Assembly: GCA_965644295.1 (NCBI GenBank)
Contig: CBFFRP010000378.1
Coordinates: forward strand, 310,001 to 374,000
Origin: Paraphysomonas bandaiensis
Taxonomy: Eukaryota; Chrysophyceae
Length of the DNA stretch: 64,000 nucleotides
Reading direction: 5' to 3'
The first letter of the stretch is position 1. Every line of letters begins with the position of its first letter. Shown here piece after piece: positions 1 through 10,898 of this stretch. Position numbers and translations under genes: made by a program. The notes beneath the pieces were generated by a model that was given only the letters and a program-made list of their open reading frames with translations, did not search any database and had not been told where the DNA came from.

Positions 1-1109
1 TTAGTAGAATGCAAGAGAATGACAAACGTACAATAATTTGACGAATATCATGCTTTATATGCGTGCCTGTACTTTGTGGATTACATCCATTGGTGTTAGG
101 TTCTATGCTTGTGTAGTGTGTGTGTACAGTGTATGTTACTATCTAGTTTAATTGGATATGATACAGGTTGTTTGCATTCTTAGTTGCCCCGTCGCTGTCT
201 ATGAAGCACTGTCTCTGTTTAACGGGCTATAGTATGTTCTCTTGGAACGTTGCACTGTTAGGATCGTATGCATTGGATACACATAGGGCCTATCTAGGAC
301 TTCATCCCAAAATTGCACTGGTTCTTTTCGGCATTCCCGCGGCTATTGCACAGGTATATGTTGCAGATATATCAATATATTTTGTTTTGCCCATCAAACA
401 CTTGCTGACATTGTCTGTGTGTATAGGGTTATGTATTTTGGCAATTCACCCCTTTGTCGATTAATCCGCGTCACCTTCCATCATCGTGGCAGCGACTCGC
501 TGATCAGCACAGTAGAGTAGCAGATAGAGTATTTTGGGCAATTCCAAAGGTATCCGAACTTATACTAGCTATTTCCCCCCTAATATTGTTGTTCTTGCAG
601 TTGGTTGTCCTAATAATAGTGGCAGGTACGTTATATACTGTATGTAAATTATTTTATACGTATTTCGAATGCTGTCTCAGAAGTTTTATGAATATATGTT
701 TGAATTTGATGAATAGTTTGATGCTACTGGTCTGTATTGTTAGGGATTCACATGTCCTTGCTTTATCATTGTCATGTGTTGAAAGTCTAATCTGTGATAT
801 GTAGTTACTCATTATCAATTCCTTTGGTACGTGGCAAGAGTATTCCTACCGGGTAGGAAACATTTCTGTCGCTTATCAGCCCTAATGAATCCAGCCAGCT
901 ATGCTGACATTTTGTCTCAAAAGGTAATTGAACTCTTTGTGATATATATTATATATGTCAGAGCTACATCTGATTTTATCATGCTGATATGAGTATATAT
1001 TGTGAAGCAATAGTCACGAATTATTTGTACGTTTCTGAAGTTGTGCTTTTAGGAATTACGACAATTTACAATGAATGTTCTGAAGAGGGGTGTGGAGAAG
1101 GCGTCATAG
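1..1109 (+). CDS. 3' part of an unrecognised multi-pass membrane protein gene
   Basis: I do not recognise this gene. Open stretches around 168-357, 424-549, 599-627 and 830-922 encode hydrophobic segments and the phrase INPRHLPSSWQRLADQHS, and are separated by plausible GT..AG introns. A last exon after the acceptor at about 1053 would encode ELRQFTMNVLKRGVEKAS and stop at TAG 1107-1109. The 5' end lies outside the window or is not resolvable. At least three predicted membrane helices can be seen (about 168-360 and 560-640). Exon borders are approximate and the model is tentative. The evidence is open frame plus splice-like sites, not family likeness. Confidence 0.35.
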
Positions 1110-1858
1110 TTTCGAACATGATCCGACAGTTTGTGAGTAGAATGGAGATAGTGTACAGTATATTTGCGAAATGATCGTAGTACCAAAAGAGCCTCCAGTA
1201 AATTTCGAATAGCAATAATAGATAAACTGGAGGCCGTAGTATGTATGTAACTGCAATATTACTATTGTAAAAAGACGTCATCAAGGACATCAGAGAACTA
1301 GCACTGCTATGGAAGAATTTTCTTGTTCTTGTCTTGACGTTAAACAGAGCAATTCTGCAGTAGTTATGTAGTTATTGACTTCACCGCTATATCTGTAATG
1401 CGTAGCTATATGAGAGCATAATTGATGAGTAGGTATTAATAACTCGTTTGAATAATTTACTGTCTTGGGAGACTAATCCCAATAATTTACTATGACGAGC
1501 CATTTCAACCAAATTGACTTGGTTCAATAATATATCTCAAATTTAACGCGCACCACACGAGCATCTAGAGGAACTACCGGGGACAATACCACAAAGCCAC
1601 AGGAACCACAAGTAGACAGTAATATGGATGATTTAGACCTGCTTTTACAGTCAGAAGTGTACATATATATAAAGGAATCGAGTCCCACTTACGAGTTGAA
1701 CGAAGTATTTTAGTTTCCACGACGCATACATTAATAATTTTTCTTTCTGCTTACACCATAGTACCTGGCAGAAACAAAAATAGTTTAACACCAAATATAT
1801 TCATCTTAAACAGCACACGAAGTATATAGCAAAACTATAATGATAAGTGAAAAATATA

Positions 1859-3381
1859 TCAAGAGCACGTGAATTCACCTACCACTGTGCAAGAGTATCG
1901 TGCGGCACACCAATGGATCTCCCGAATATTACTATCTATTAAAGTGTGCATAAATAAAGAGGAAGTACATCGTAAAACGTAATATAGAATACAGCGAGAT
2001 AAAGAAATGTACATATATCGGTACTGTGTGACCAGTAGGATGACAATGATATTGAATCCAGTACCCACTCAAAATAAAGAGCAAATGTCACGTTAATATA
2101 TATTTACAAGAATATATAATGATAGAAGTAGAGGCATACCTGATTAACGATTGTATTCCACCAAACGCCATTGTGTAACCATCTTCGATGAGATGTCAAC
2201 ACCTTACCAGTCACGACACAAACTCCCATCTTGCTGACCCACACACACCCATTAGGATTCACCGAGCCACTGCCTTCAGCCCCAAGAACACCAGTTCCAT
2301 CTGGAGATTGTAGCCTCGTGGGCGCGACCGAATGCACCAGTCGAACTAGATCGTAGTCTTCCATGAGAGGAACTGATGGAAAACCTCCGAGAGCTCCAAA
2401 AATTTCACGACGCATAAATAAGGCCTGGTCGCCGTACCTGTGAGTCATATACAGCGAATAAGTCATTGATATACACTCCGCCTGCACTAATATTTATTCC
2501 TATACTTACGGCGTAGCAAAGTAGCGACACCTCAGAGCGACCCATTGAGTGATGAACCCCATACCGGGAAGAGACTTGTCATCCACATCAAACGTAAAAC
2601 TTCCAACCAAATGCATCGGGTCTATCACAACGAAAGTTAAATCTCCTTTGTGTAAATGATCATACAATACAATGAACATAAAGTATACAATATAACTGTG
2701 TAAATATATATCTATAAGCATACAAACATAAGCTTCTTACTTGTGATTGCTTCGCGTACTTGAGCCCCGTATCCACAAGGAAGAATTGTATCTGCATGAA
2801 GGAAAAGCACCACATCTCCTGTCGCACGCTTTGCACCTGTGACCAAATTACATATATATATATTTTAGTATCTGACTATTAAACAGTGTTTACTCGAAAA
2901 TAATTGAAATTACAACACATTGCGTATATATATACCTAAATTTTGACAGGTAGCCCGATTGGTCCCACCTTAAAATATAATTACATGTTAGCAACATAGC
3001 AACACAGTTATCAATACTAATCCTCTTACCAGTAATAAATATTAAATCCTTCTTAAATTCTTTACATATTTCTTCAGTTTTATCATTACTGCCACCATCA
3101 GATATAATGATTTCAATATTTGGTTCTGTATTGACTGCATGTAAAGTTCTGAGAATATTCTTCTCTTCATTATATGTAGGAATTATAATAGAAATTTTTG
3201 ATACACCACGATTTTCTATTAAATAATAATACATAACATTTTGTATCTTTGATTGTATAGTTTGAATAGTTTTCTTATGAGTTGATTGTTTTGAGTTATA
3301 TATATGTATGAGATATGATGCAATGAATACTGGAAGATAGTATCCTATGTCTAGAATAATGCGATATAGTGGATATGACAT
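1859..3381 (-). CDS. Family 2 glycosyltransferase (rSAM/selenodomain-associated transferase 2-like)
   Basis: Five exons can be placed: 3381-3030, 2968-2936, 2836-2741, 2645-2510 and 2437-2140. All junctions keep frame (305 codons). An N-terminal hydrophobic segment (residues 4-26) suggests a signal anchor. The GT-A fold then shows KISIIIPTYNEE, IIISDGGSND (nucleotide-sugar binding), GGTNRATCQNLGAKRATGD, FLHADT (the metal-binding DXD position) and the acceptor-side block YGDQALFMRREIFGALGGFP followed by PLMEDYDL. This order matches the TIGR04283-type GT2 family; the sugar and acceptor are unknown. The last exon is unresolved. Splicing from the donor at 2139 into 2075-1859 could add a short C-terminal helix in either of two frames. 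Exon 1 is much more AT-rich than exons 3-5. Confidence 0.8.
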
Positions 3382-4004
3382 GGAGATTGATTGTGGTATA
3401 TGAGAGTATGTATATATGCATATATGGTTTAATCATTCCTGGAATAGTCTGCATGTTGGCTTATATACTTATATATGTATAGTAGTGTACAGCAGTGAAC
3501 ATGATCGTGGTATATGTATGTATATATATGGGTAGATACACCTTAGCTGGAAGTAACCAATCATATTAATGGAAAATTATATGATTTGTTAGATTGATTT
3601 CTTTAAGTGGAATGTATACAATCCAGTGTACAAGTAGGAGTTTTAGAATACCGATTTTCTTAAAACTCCGTTTTTTATCTCACCATCATTGAAATTCAGT
3701 ATTTTCCAAAGTCATCTTCTTATGAAAGTCGAGTTTTTCCTTCCATCATATAAATACGAGTAGTATATATTCTGTATGTACATATGTACTCAACTATAAC
3801 GTACTGTTGTACTCCTCTATGAGAGGCTGTAGTACTGTCCATTGCATGTTACTGGCATGTTCTGTACATACATGATCCATGCATACATAGACCACATATT
3901 GCAAATATTTCTGAGATTATTGCATATAATACATTCCAAATTCTTTATTATCATTATTCTAGTGTATATTCATTGCATTGAATTCAATTGAACAATAGAA
4001 ATCA
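3382..4004. other. Intergenic, no gene seen
   Basis: AT-rich spacer between the divergent glycosyltransferase and aquaporin genes, with TATATA runs near 3405-3530. It presumably contains both promoters. No conserved element, repeat or RNA gene was recognised. Confidence 0.5.
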
Positions 4005-4936
4005 ATGCATCAAAGTGATATTCGTTCTATTATTATACAGGTTGAATAGATACACTTGGATAGAGTTATATCATAACATATTTATATCTATAGGAGTTTA
4101 CTGGAGCCTTATTATTATTTATTATATCTTTTCCAGTATGCTTTGTATTAGGAGATACGTATTTTGGATGGGCATATCACTTTATAAGTATGGTTCTGGT
4201 GCGTATATACTGTGTGCTTATTTTAATAACAATTAATACTAAATTTATGTTTTATAGCATGAATTTATTGCTGGTGATGTCTGTGTTAATCCCAGTGTTG
4301 CTGTTGCATTATATGCTGGAGGATTAATGAAAGCTAAAGAAGCCTACGTCCGTGCGCTTTGTGACATGGCTGCTGGCAGCGTTGCGTATTTCATAATCGC
4401 CGCTGTAACTCCTTCTTATGCACCTATCGAAGGTCCTCACATGTCTACTGATGTTGTGTCAGCTTCTTTCATAGAAATTATTTTGACTTTCATTTTGATG
4501 TTTTTCATTCTGATATCATCTACTAAACCCGTTGTTGCTGTTTTCGGACGACCAATTGTGTTCATTGCTTGTGGTGTGAGACTGCTGATGTTCCTGGAAG
4601 GGGGGAAATATACGGGACCATCTATGAACCCAATGATTGCTTTTTCATACGCAGTTTATAAATGCCCCGGAAGTGATCTTGAATTGACACAGATGGAAGT
4701 ATTACGCATGAGTTTAGATTGGTTGGCAGTATATATAGTTGCCCCAACTGTAGGTGCTGTGTGGGCAGTAAAGCTGTATCAGGCTGTTAGAACGGAGAAT
4801 TCTACAGAAAGTTGTACGGCAAATGTGAAAGACGACACCAAACGTAGCAAGGTATGTAGTCCTATACTCGTTGATGTTACCGTACAGTACTACTTTTCTC
4901 ACATCTATGCAGGATCATAAAAAAAAAGTAGAATGA
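4005..4936 (+). CDS. Aquaporin / MIP-family channel with non-canonical NPA boxes
   Basis: Four exons, 4005-4040, 4094-4192, 4258-4851 and 4913-4936, keep frame and give about 250 residues, the usual MIP length. TM1 begins EFTGALLLFIISFPV. The first half-helix motif is HEFIAGDVCVNPSVAVAL, where NPS replaces NPA. The second is GPSMNPMIAF, where NPM replaces NPA and the conserved Arg position is not Arg. Six hydrophobic spans are visible. This is a membrane channel for water or small solutes; the altered boxes and selectivity positions resemble divergent (SIP/AQP11-like) aquaporins, so the substrate is open. If the last intron (4852-4912, GTATGT..GCAG) is retained, the frame instead ends at TAA 4918-4920. 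The spliced form ends in TGA, the only TGA terminator among the gene models in this window. Confidence 0.8.
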
Positions 4937-5218
4937 GTGTGCATCACTATGGAGTTGAAAGATGTAGTGTATGCTGTGAGTTCTTTTTTTATGCACATGG
5001 AGTTGCAAATGCAACTACAGAATTATCTTTATACGTGGCATTCAGTATTGTAGGATTGTGTTTTATAATATGTATTTATAATATGGTATCCAACGACTTT
5101 GTGTTACTTGCAGAATGCGCGTATTGCCCATTCTGGTTTTGTTTTGGTTCATCCACTAAAATGCAGTATACTGTTATTATCACTTCTTCTACCCGATATG
5201 TATAAGTGTAGTAGATAA

Positions 5219-5538
5219 TGTTGGAATACGTATGGTTCTCTAAGATAGTACTGTAGAATACGTTAAATACAATGTGAAAAACAGTAATACGTAGTCAATA
5301 GTCAAAGGTGCTATATAGCTATAACTGTGAAACTGAAGTATTATATCATGACGATTCAAGATACGGAAGTTGAGCAGTGGTTGACATGAACGAAATAATT
5401 TATCATGTTGTTGACATGTGTTACATGACAACACACACAATTGTGTATACAATCATAATAAAGTAATCTATCTAGTTTGACTAACTTAAACTTCTCTTAC
5501 AACGATCTTAATCATCTGAAAATGGTCTTTAGTCAATA
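5219..5538 (+). repeat. 5' LTR of the copia element
   Basis: 320 bp, starting TGTTGGAATACG and ending AGTCAATA, matching 10380-10699 throughout as read by eye. It contains an AATAAA-type polyadenylation signal at about 5457-5463. The start codon of the internal frame (ATG 5522) lies inside the last 17 bp of this LTR. The LTR ends in TA rather than the usual CA; the end is fixed by the target duplication at the 3' side. Confidence 0.93.
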
Positions 5539-8500
5539 TGGTAGCGAATGCGGAGGAGAGAAGGAGGATAGAGCTGATGTTCCATGGTTCGACGAGAGCA
5601 ACGTTGAACAATGGATCGAAGACTTTGAGACGTTCCTTATGAGAAAGGAGCAGAGTGAGGTGGCTCTAGAAAGGCCACCAGAGGAAGAGGATTTCGGAAT
5701 TCAACCCCTGAATAGTCTTGAGACCAAGTCCTACAAAGAAGCGGTGGACAAGTATTGGAAGGCGAATGCAATTGCCTACTCATACTGCAGAGAGGCGGTG
5801 AAGCGATCTCCGAAGGCGCTGCAGAAGTTTCATCTGAAGCACAAGGTGTTCAAGGCAGCTGAAGGAAGAGTTAATAAGTTCAGCGCCAGAGAGATGGTTA
5901 GCACTCTTAAATCGTGTTTTGAAGGGGGAACACAAAACAAGATTAGTGCTCTGCTTGCTCAGTTTGGATCCTTCGAGATGAAGCCAGGGGAGACCGCGAA
6001 AGAGTATGTACTGCGTTTTGAGCTGCTTCTTCGTGAACTTCAGGCGCATAACCAAACGGTAACGGAAGAATCAAAAATTAGTAGGCTGAAGGAGGGAATT
6101 ATCAGTGATGAATATGACGGTTTGAATTATGCCCTGTATTTAATGCCCGATGATGTACCATATGAATTGCTATCCAAACGTATCGAACAGTTCGACGACA
6201 CCAAGTATGGGAGGAAAATCATAGAGAAGAAGCGCAAGAGCACGGAGGAGCTAAATCATATTGAAAAGCCTCGAAAGAAAGAGAGAGTATCTACAAAGAG
6301 GAAGTGCACTTATTGCTCGAAGAAAGGTATAATACACAATCATAATACAGAACAATGTAGGAAGAAAAAGGGGGAAACGAAGGGACAAAGACCGGGCAGT
6401 AAGGAATATACAGGATGCAGAGTATGCAAATCCAAAAACCATCGCGCGAACGAATGTCCCCGAAATTCGACTGGAAAGACCAAGAAACCCCAGAAATCTG
6501 GGAAGGTTTTCACATTCGAGAATATCCGCAGAGGAGGAACCGAGTCTGACTCGGAGTCCGAAGCGAATATGCTTTATGACTGCGCTGTTGATATATATGA
6601 TAAAAGTGACACATGTTGTATGATTGGTACTGCTGAACACTATACATACATAGATACATGCTGTTCATCATCAATGTTCTTGATGAATGATGTGACCATG
6701 CTTGACACTCATATGAATACATCAAAGGTGATAAACGGATCTAAGAAGGGATCAGAGATTCATATCACAAGGGTGGGTTCCCGTGGAGCATGGAGAGACA
6801 TAGAAATTTCAGATCAGATCAATCGATGCCTGTGCTCCGGACGTAAGCTGAACGAAATGGGCTATCGATTCACGGTGTGGTATGGGATCCAAATTTATGA
6901 CTGTAATACCGGTGAGCTGGTACTGGAGGGACCCATGAAGAATGGAATGACTGCAGTTCCAACTCAGCAGCTGTTGGAGCTTCCAGATGTGTCTACACCG
7001 AGTAATTGTGAAGTAAATCTTAGCGATAGGACTGGTGAGGACGAGCTGGAACTGCTGCATAGGAGAATGGGCCATTTCAACAAAGGGGCTCTAACGGAGG
7101 CACATAGAAGGATGTTGTTCACTGGCTCAAATCTGCAGAGGAAGCACCTATCGAAGACTGCATTAAAAAAATCTTGTCTCTGTAGCATATGTGCCAGATC
7201 AAAGATTACGAGAGTTTCGTTTCACACAAAGGAGGATACGGATGTCAAGCCGGACATATCGGCTGATGTGCAAGTATTTCTGAATACTCCCGCTCGAGGT
7301 GATGAGCGCTACGTGATCAAACTAACTCATCACCCGAGTAGGATGTTCTGGGTAAAAGGCGTAAACCAGCGTACTAAAGAAGAAGTGATTCAGTTTTTTA
7401 GAGAGGTGTTCGAAGGAGAGATTAGGCAATATAAGCTGAGAGTGGACCACTACCACGCTGATGGAGCTGGAGAACTCATAAATCAAGAACTTAGGAGCTA
7501 TTTGAGATCACAAGGCTGCTACAAACATACTTGGTCTTCAACAGATAGTCCGGAAATGAATGCAGTAGAGGAGCAAAAATTCAGGACTGCATCAGAGATG
7601 GCGTTGGCGATGTTGTTGCAGTCAGGCCTACCGGTTCCATTCTGGTTAGACGCGTATCATGCTGCTCGCTATACACTGATCAGACTCCCTACAAGGACGG
7701 ACAGAGGATACATGTCCCCATATGAGTATGTCACGGGTCAGCCACCCAGTTTGAAATATTTTAGAGTATGGGGGTGCAAAACTTATATATTGACACCTAA
7801 GGCGGACAGGCGAAAGGACTGGGACGATAAATCAAAGATTGGATACCTAGTGGGATATTCGGAAGATAAAGTTGGATACCAGGTGTATCTCCCAGCAACC
7901 GATAAGGTAATTACGTGTGTACACATACTCACAGATGAGAGTATACCTTCCCGCACCGAAGAATATTACGCAGAAATCGACGCTCTCCGAGTACGAACAG
8001 CACCTAGACCAAAGACGGTGAATGATTATCAGCATCTCGTGAAGACTTTTCACATAGACGATGAAGACGGGCTGTTGTACAAGACCACCAGAGTGGTAGA
8101 AAGAAAGGGTGTCATTGTTGGTTATCGGTCACTTGTAACTGCGGGGAGAACCCACATTGAGCAGAAGGTACCCATACATATAGAAGATGTTCAGGTAATG
8201 ACAAGGAATACGCCTGGATACACGGGATATACGGGAACGAGGGACGCCTCTAGTACCACTGATGGACGGAGTACGTCCACTATCCCAGCGCCTGAGAGCC
8301 ATCAGGAGCAGCTAGTTAACCATGGTATTATTCAGGGAGCACCTGATGAAGATATGACTCAAGGAGTACTTGATGAAGATGCAGCTCAGGGAGTACCTGA
8401 ATATACTGATACTATAAATTCTAACAGTACTAATACCCTACAGAGAGTATCTAAAAGGGATGCAGAGAAACGTAAGCGTTTACGGAGGAGGCTAGCTAAT

Positions 8501-10213
8501 GCTTCAGTGTTAGGAGAAATTAACATGATAGAGGTAATGGATGCCGATGTAAATGTCATGGATTCAGAGGAGAGTACTGAGAATAAACACGTCCATGAAC
8601 CGAACAGTTTTCTAGAGGCGGAGAGGTCCCCTCAAGCAGACGAATGGAGAACAGCCAGACGAATAGAGAAGAAAGCTCTTTTACGAAGAGGCGTTTTGAA
8701 GATAGTACGTCGACCATCTGGGGTCAAATTAATCAGATGTAAGTATGTTCACAAACTCAAGCGTGACATGCTAGGCAACATACAGAAGTATAAAGCTCGA
8801 CTAGTCGCACTAGGAAATCTTCAGGAGAAAACTGAGGAGGAGCCATCTACATTTGCACCGGTCGTAAAAGGGATAACTATCAGGCTCGTGATTGCAATTG
8901 CTTTTATGTTCCATATGCATGTACACCAGCTTGATGTCAGTTCTGCATTTTGTTATGCAAATTTAGATGAAGATGTCTACATGTACCCACCTCCAGATGA
9001 GGAGCTCAGCAATGGATGGTGCTTTAAACTCATCAAAGCACTATATGGTTTACGAGCCTCACCGCGTCAGTGGAATCGCCACATCGATAAATTCATAAAG
9101 TCAATGCAGTTTAGATCATGCGTGTTAGATACCTGCTTATATTATCGTTGGCACCAAGGAAAACTTACGTTATTACTCCTGTATGTAGATGACATCATTA
9201 TCGCATCTGTGGATTTTGAATTCCTTGTTTTTGTCAAGAACAAGTTCTGCCAAACGTTTGAAATGAGGGACATGGGAGAGTGCCAAAGTTTCCTAAATAT
9301 TCGAATCACGAGAGGCGAAGACTGGTTCAAACTAGATCAATCGAAGTATGCGGAGAAAGTGATTCAGAAATTCAACCATGTCATGGGAAACAGTAGAAAG
9401 AATAAGGAAGCTCCGTTGCCATCAAATGCACAAGAACTACTAGCTGCAGAACGGGAACTTACATCAGAACAGGAGGAATGGGTCTCAAAATTTCCGTATC
9501 GTAGTATTATTGGAGCAATCCTGTATCTCGCACTCCACACAAGACCAGATCTCGCCTATGCAATCGGACTACTATCGAGATACAGCAGTAATCCTACATA
9601 CGCATCGTGTCGTTTAGCTATTCATTTATTGAAATATTTGAGAGGCACCACCAGCAAAGGAATCAAATTCAGTGGGAGTAAGTTTGATTTACATGTATTT
9701 AGTGATGCGGACTGGGCAGGTGATATACTAACGAGACGTTCAACTACCGGTTATATTGTATTCTTATGTGCTGGAGCAATCGCATGGCAGTCCAAACTGC
9801 AGACTACAGTTGCAACTTCCAGTATGGAGTCCGAGTATATGGCAGAATATGCGGCCATGCAAGAACTGGTGTGGCTACGGGGGGTGTTACGAGAGCTAGG
9901 ACTCGCATTGACGAAGCCAACCCCATTCTTCATGGACAGCAAGAGTGCAAAAGATCTGTCAGAAAATCCAGTTTACCACAAAAGATCAAAACATATTCAG
10001 ATAAAGTACCACTGGGTTCGGGAACACGTAAATGGAAGGTTTCCTACAGCCAGATTGATTCATGTATCGACTAAGGATATGGCGGCCGACATATTTACAA
10101 AAGCGTTATCTACAAAGCTCTTTAAACTCCATGAAGAAACTATCACAGGGGAAAAGAGGAGCATTTCAAATGAAGTTGAGAAGAATCAGAAGAAGCGGTT
10201 CAAGAAAGGTTAA
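5522..10213 (+). CDS. Copia gag-pol polyprotein
   Basis: Single frame of 1563 codons plus TAA, from the first ATG (5522). Gag occupies about residues 1-330 and ends with two zinc-knuckle-like boxes, CTYCSKKG..H..C (about 261-280) and a canonical CX2CX4HX4C, CRVCKSKNHRANEC (about 298). The protease active-site region is YIDTCCSSS (about 376), with DTC where DSG/DTG is expected. The integrase has the HHCC zinc domain (LLHRRMGHF, about 511; CSIC, about 553) and core acidic residues in ISADVQ, RVDHYHADGAG and NAVEEQ (about 580, 642, 683). Reverse transcriptase shows QLDVSSAF (about 1136) and YVDD (about 1220). RNase H shows SDADWAG, ESEYMAEY and MDSKSAKD (about 1393-1472). There is no gag/pol frameshift or stop, so gag excess must be achieved some other way. 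Confidence 0.95.
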   Translation: MVFSQYGSECGGEKEDRADVPWFDESNVEQWIEDFETFLMRKEQSEVALERPPEEEDFGIQPLNSLETKSYKEAVDKYWKANAIAYSYCREAVKRSPKALQKFHLKHKVFKAAEGRVNKFSAREMVSTLKSCFEGGTQNKISALLAQFGSFEMKPGETAKEYVLRFELLLRELQAHNQTVTEESKISRLKEGIISDEYDGLNYALYLMPDDVPYELLSKRIEQFDDTKYGRKIIEKKRKSTEELNHIEKPRKKERVSTKRKCTYCSKKGIIHNHNTEQCRKKKGETKGQRPGSKEYTGCRVCKSKNHRANECPRNSTGKTKKPQKSGKVFTFENIRRGGTESDSESEANMLYDCAVDIYDKSDTCCMIGTAEHYTYIDTCCSSSMFLMNDVTMLDTHMNTSKVINGSKKGSEIHITRVGSRGAWRDIEISDQINRCLCSGRKLNEMGYRFTVWYGIQIYDCNTGELVLEGPMKNGMTAVPTQQLLELPDVSTPSNCEVNLSDRTGEDELELLHRRMGHFNKGALTEAHRRMLFTGSNLQRKHLSKTALKKSCLCSICARSKITRVSFHTKEDTDVKPDISADVQVFLNTPARGDERYVIKLTHHPSRMFWVKGVNQRTKEEVIQFFREVFEGEIRQYKLRVDHYHADGAGELINQELRSYLRSQGCYKHTWSSTDSPEMNAVEEQKFRTASEMALAMLLQSGLPVPFWLDAYHAARYTLIRLPTRTDRGYMSPYEYVTGQPPSLKYFRVWGCKTYILTPKADRRKDWDDKSKIGYLVGYSEDKVGYQVYLPATDKVITCVHILTDESIPSRTEEYYAEIDALRVRTAPRPKTVNDYQHLVKTFHIDDEDGLLYKTTRVVERKGVIVGYRSLVTAGRTHIEQKVPIHIEDVQVMTRNTPGYTGYTGTRDASSTTDGRSTSTIPAPESHQEQLVNHGIIQGAPDEDMTQGVLDEDAAQGVPEYTDTINSNSTNTLQRVSKRDAEKRKRLRRRLANASVLGEINMIEVMDADVNVMDSEESTENKHVHEPNSFLEAERSPQADEWRTARRIEKKALLRRGVLKIVRRPSGVKLIRCKYVHKLKRDMLGNIQKYKARLVALGNLQEKTEEEPSTFAPVVKGITIRLVIAIAFMFHMHVHQLDVSSAFCYANLDEDVYMYPPPDEELSNGWCFKLIKALYGLRASPRQWNRHIDKFIKSMQFRSCVLDTCLYYRWHQGKLTLLLLYVDDIIIASVDFEFLVFVKNKFCQTFEMRDMGECQSFLNIRITRGEDWFKLDQSKYAEKVIQKFNHVMGNSRKNKEAPLPSNAQELLAAERELTSEQEEWVSKFPYRSIIGAILYLALHTRPDLAYAIGLLSRYSSNPTYASCRLAIHLLKYLRGTTSKGIKFSGSKFDLHVFSDADWAGDILTRRSTTGYIVFLCAGAIAWQSKLQTTVATSSMESEYMAEYAAMQELVWLRGVLRELGLALTKPTPFFMDSKSAKDLSENPVYHKRSKHIQIKYHWVREHVNGRFPTARLIHVSTKDMAADIFTKALSTKLFKLHEETITGEKRSISNEVEKNQKKRFKKG
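5539..5551 (+). other. Primer-binding site of the copia element
   Basis: TGGTAGCGAATGC starts directly after the 5' LTR. TGGTAGC is complementary to the 3' end of many initiator methionine tRNAs (..GCTACCA), the usual copia primer; the match weakens after seven bases. The site is translated as part of the gag frame (codons TAT GGT AGC GAA). Confidence 0.7.
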
Positions 10214-10370
10214 GGGTGTGTTTTTAGTGGGTAAGAATCCCACATAACTGTGTTACAGCGAAGTGTGATGTTCACAGTATCTTTATGAAGATTTTCACAT
10301 CCGTTTTATCCAAAGATGACTAGATGATATATATAGCTGCAGTATAATGACGATTACTCGTTTCTACATT

Positions 10371-10379
10371 GAGGAGGAG
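10371..10379 (+). other. Polypurine tract
   Basis: GAGGAGGAG directly precedes the 3' LTR, as expected of the plus-strand primer. Confidence 0.8.
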
Positions 10380-10699
10380 TGTTGGAATACGTATGGTTCT
10401 CTAAGATAGTACTGTAGAATACGTTAAATACAATGTGAAAAACAGTAATACGTAGTCAATAGTCAAAGGTGCTATATAGCTATAACTGTGAAACTGAAGT
10501 ATTATATCATGACGATTCAAGATACGGAAGTTGAGCAGTGGTTGACATGAACGAAATAATTTATCATGTTGTTGACATGTGTTACATGACAACACACACA
10601 ATTGTGTATACAATCATAATAAAGTAATCTATCTAGTTTGACTAACTTAAACTTCTCTTACAACGATCTTAATCATCTGAAAATGGTCTTTAGTCAATA
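10380..10699 (+). repeat. 3' LTR of the copia element
   Basis: 320 bp matching 5219-5538 by eye and followed by the second GATAA target copy at 10700-10704. Confidence 0.93.
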
Positions 10700-10898
10700 G
10701 ATAAAGCACAAAATTATTAATGCGAATAGCTTCTCTTAATAAATATATTGAAGGAGAATCGTATGATGGAAACATGGAAACTATGCTATCCTTTCTTATG
10801 AATACGTATGTAGCAGAAAATTCTAATTTAATAATCATCATTCGTTCTTGAAGAACGTTGTGCAACAAGGCATGTTTATGGACATGTAATGCCCAATT

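Larger units (their letters stand above)
5214..10704 (+). mobile_element. Intact Ty1/copia LTR retrotransposon with target-site duplication
   Basis: The element runs 5219-10699. It is bounded by two 320-bp LTRs and flanked by a 5-bp direct repeat GATAA (5214-5218 and 10700-10704), the size expected for copia integrase. The internal part has a primer-binding site at 5539, one long gag-pol frame with all domains in copia order (gag, protease, integrase, reverse transcriptase, RNase H) and a purine-rich tract GAGGAGGAG (10371-10379) abutting the 3' LTR. I found no LTR difference by eye and no stop or frameshift in the frame, so the insertion looks very recent and possibly still active. It lies in the spacer downstream of the aquaporin gene. 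Confidence 0.95.

Noticed and set aside
5240-5452. Minus-strand 70-codon frame, present again at 10401-10613
   Set aside because: It is inside the LTR and is duplicated only because the LTR is; no coding evidence.
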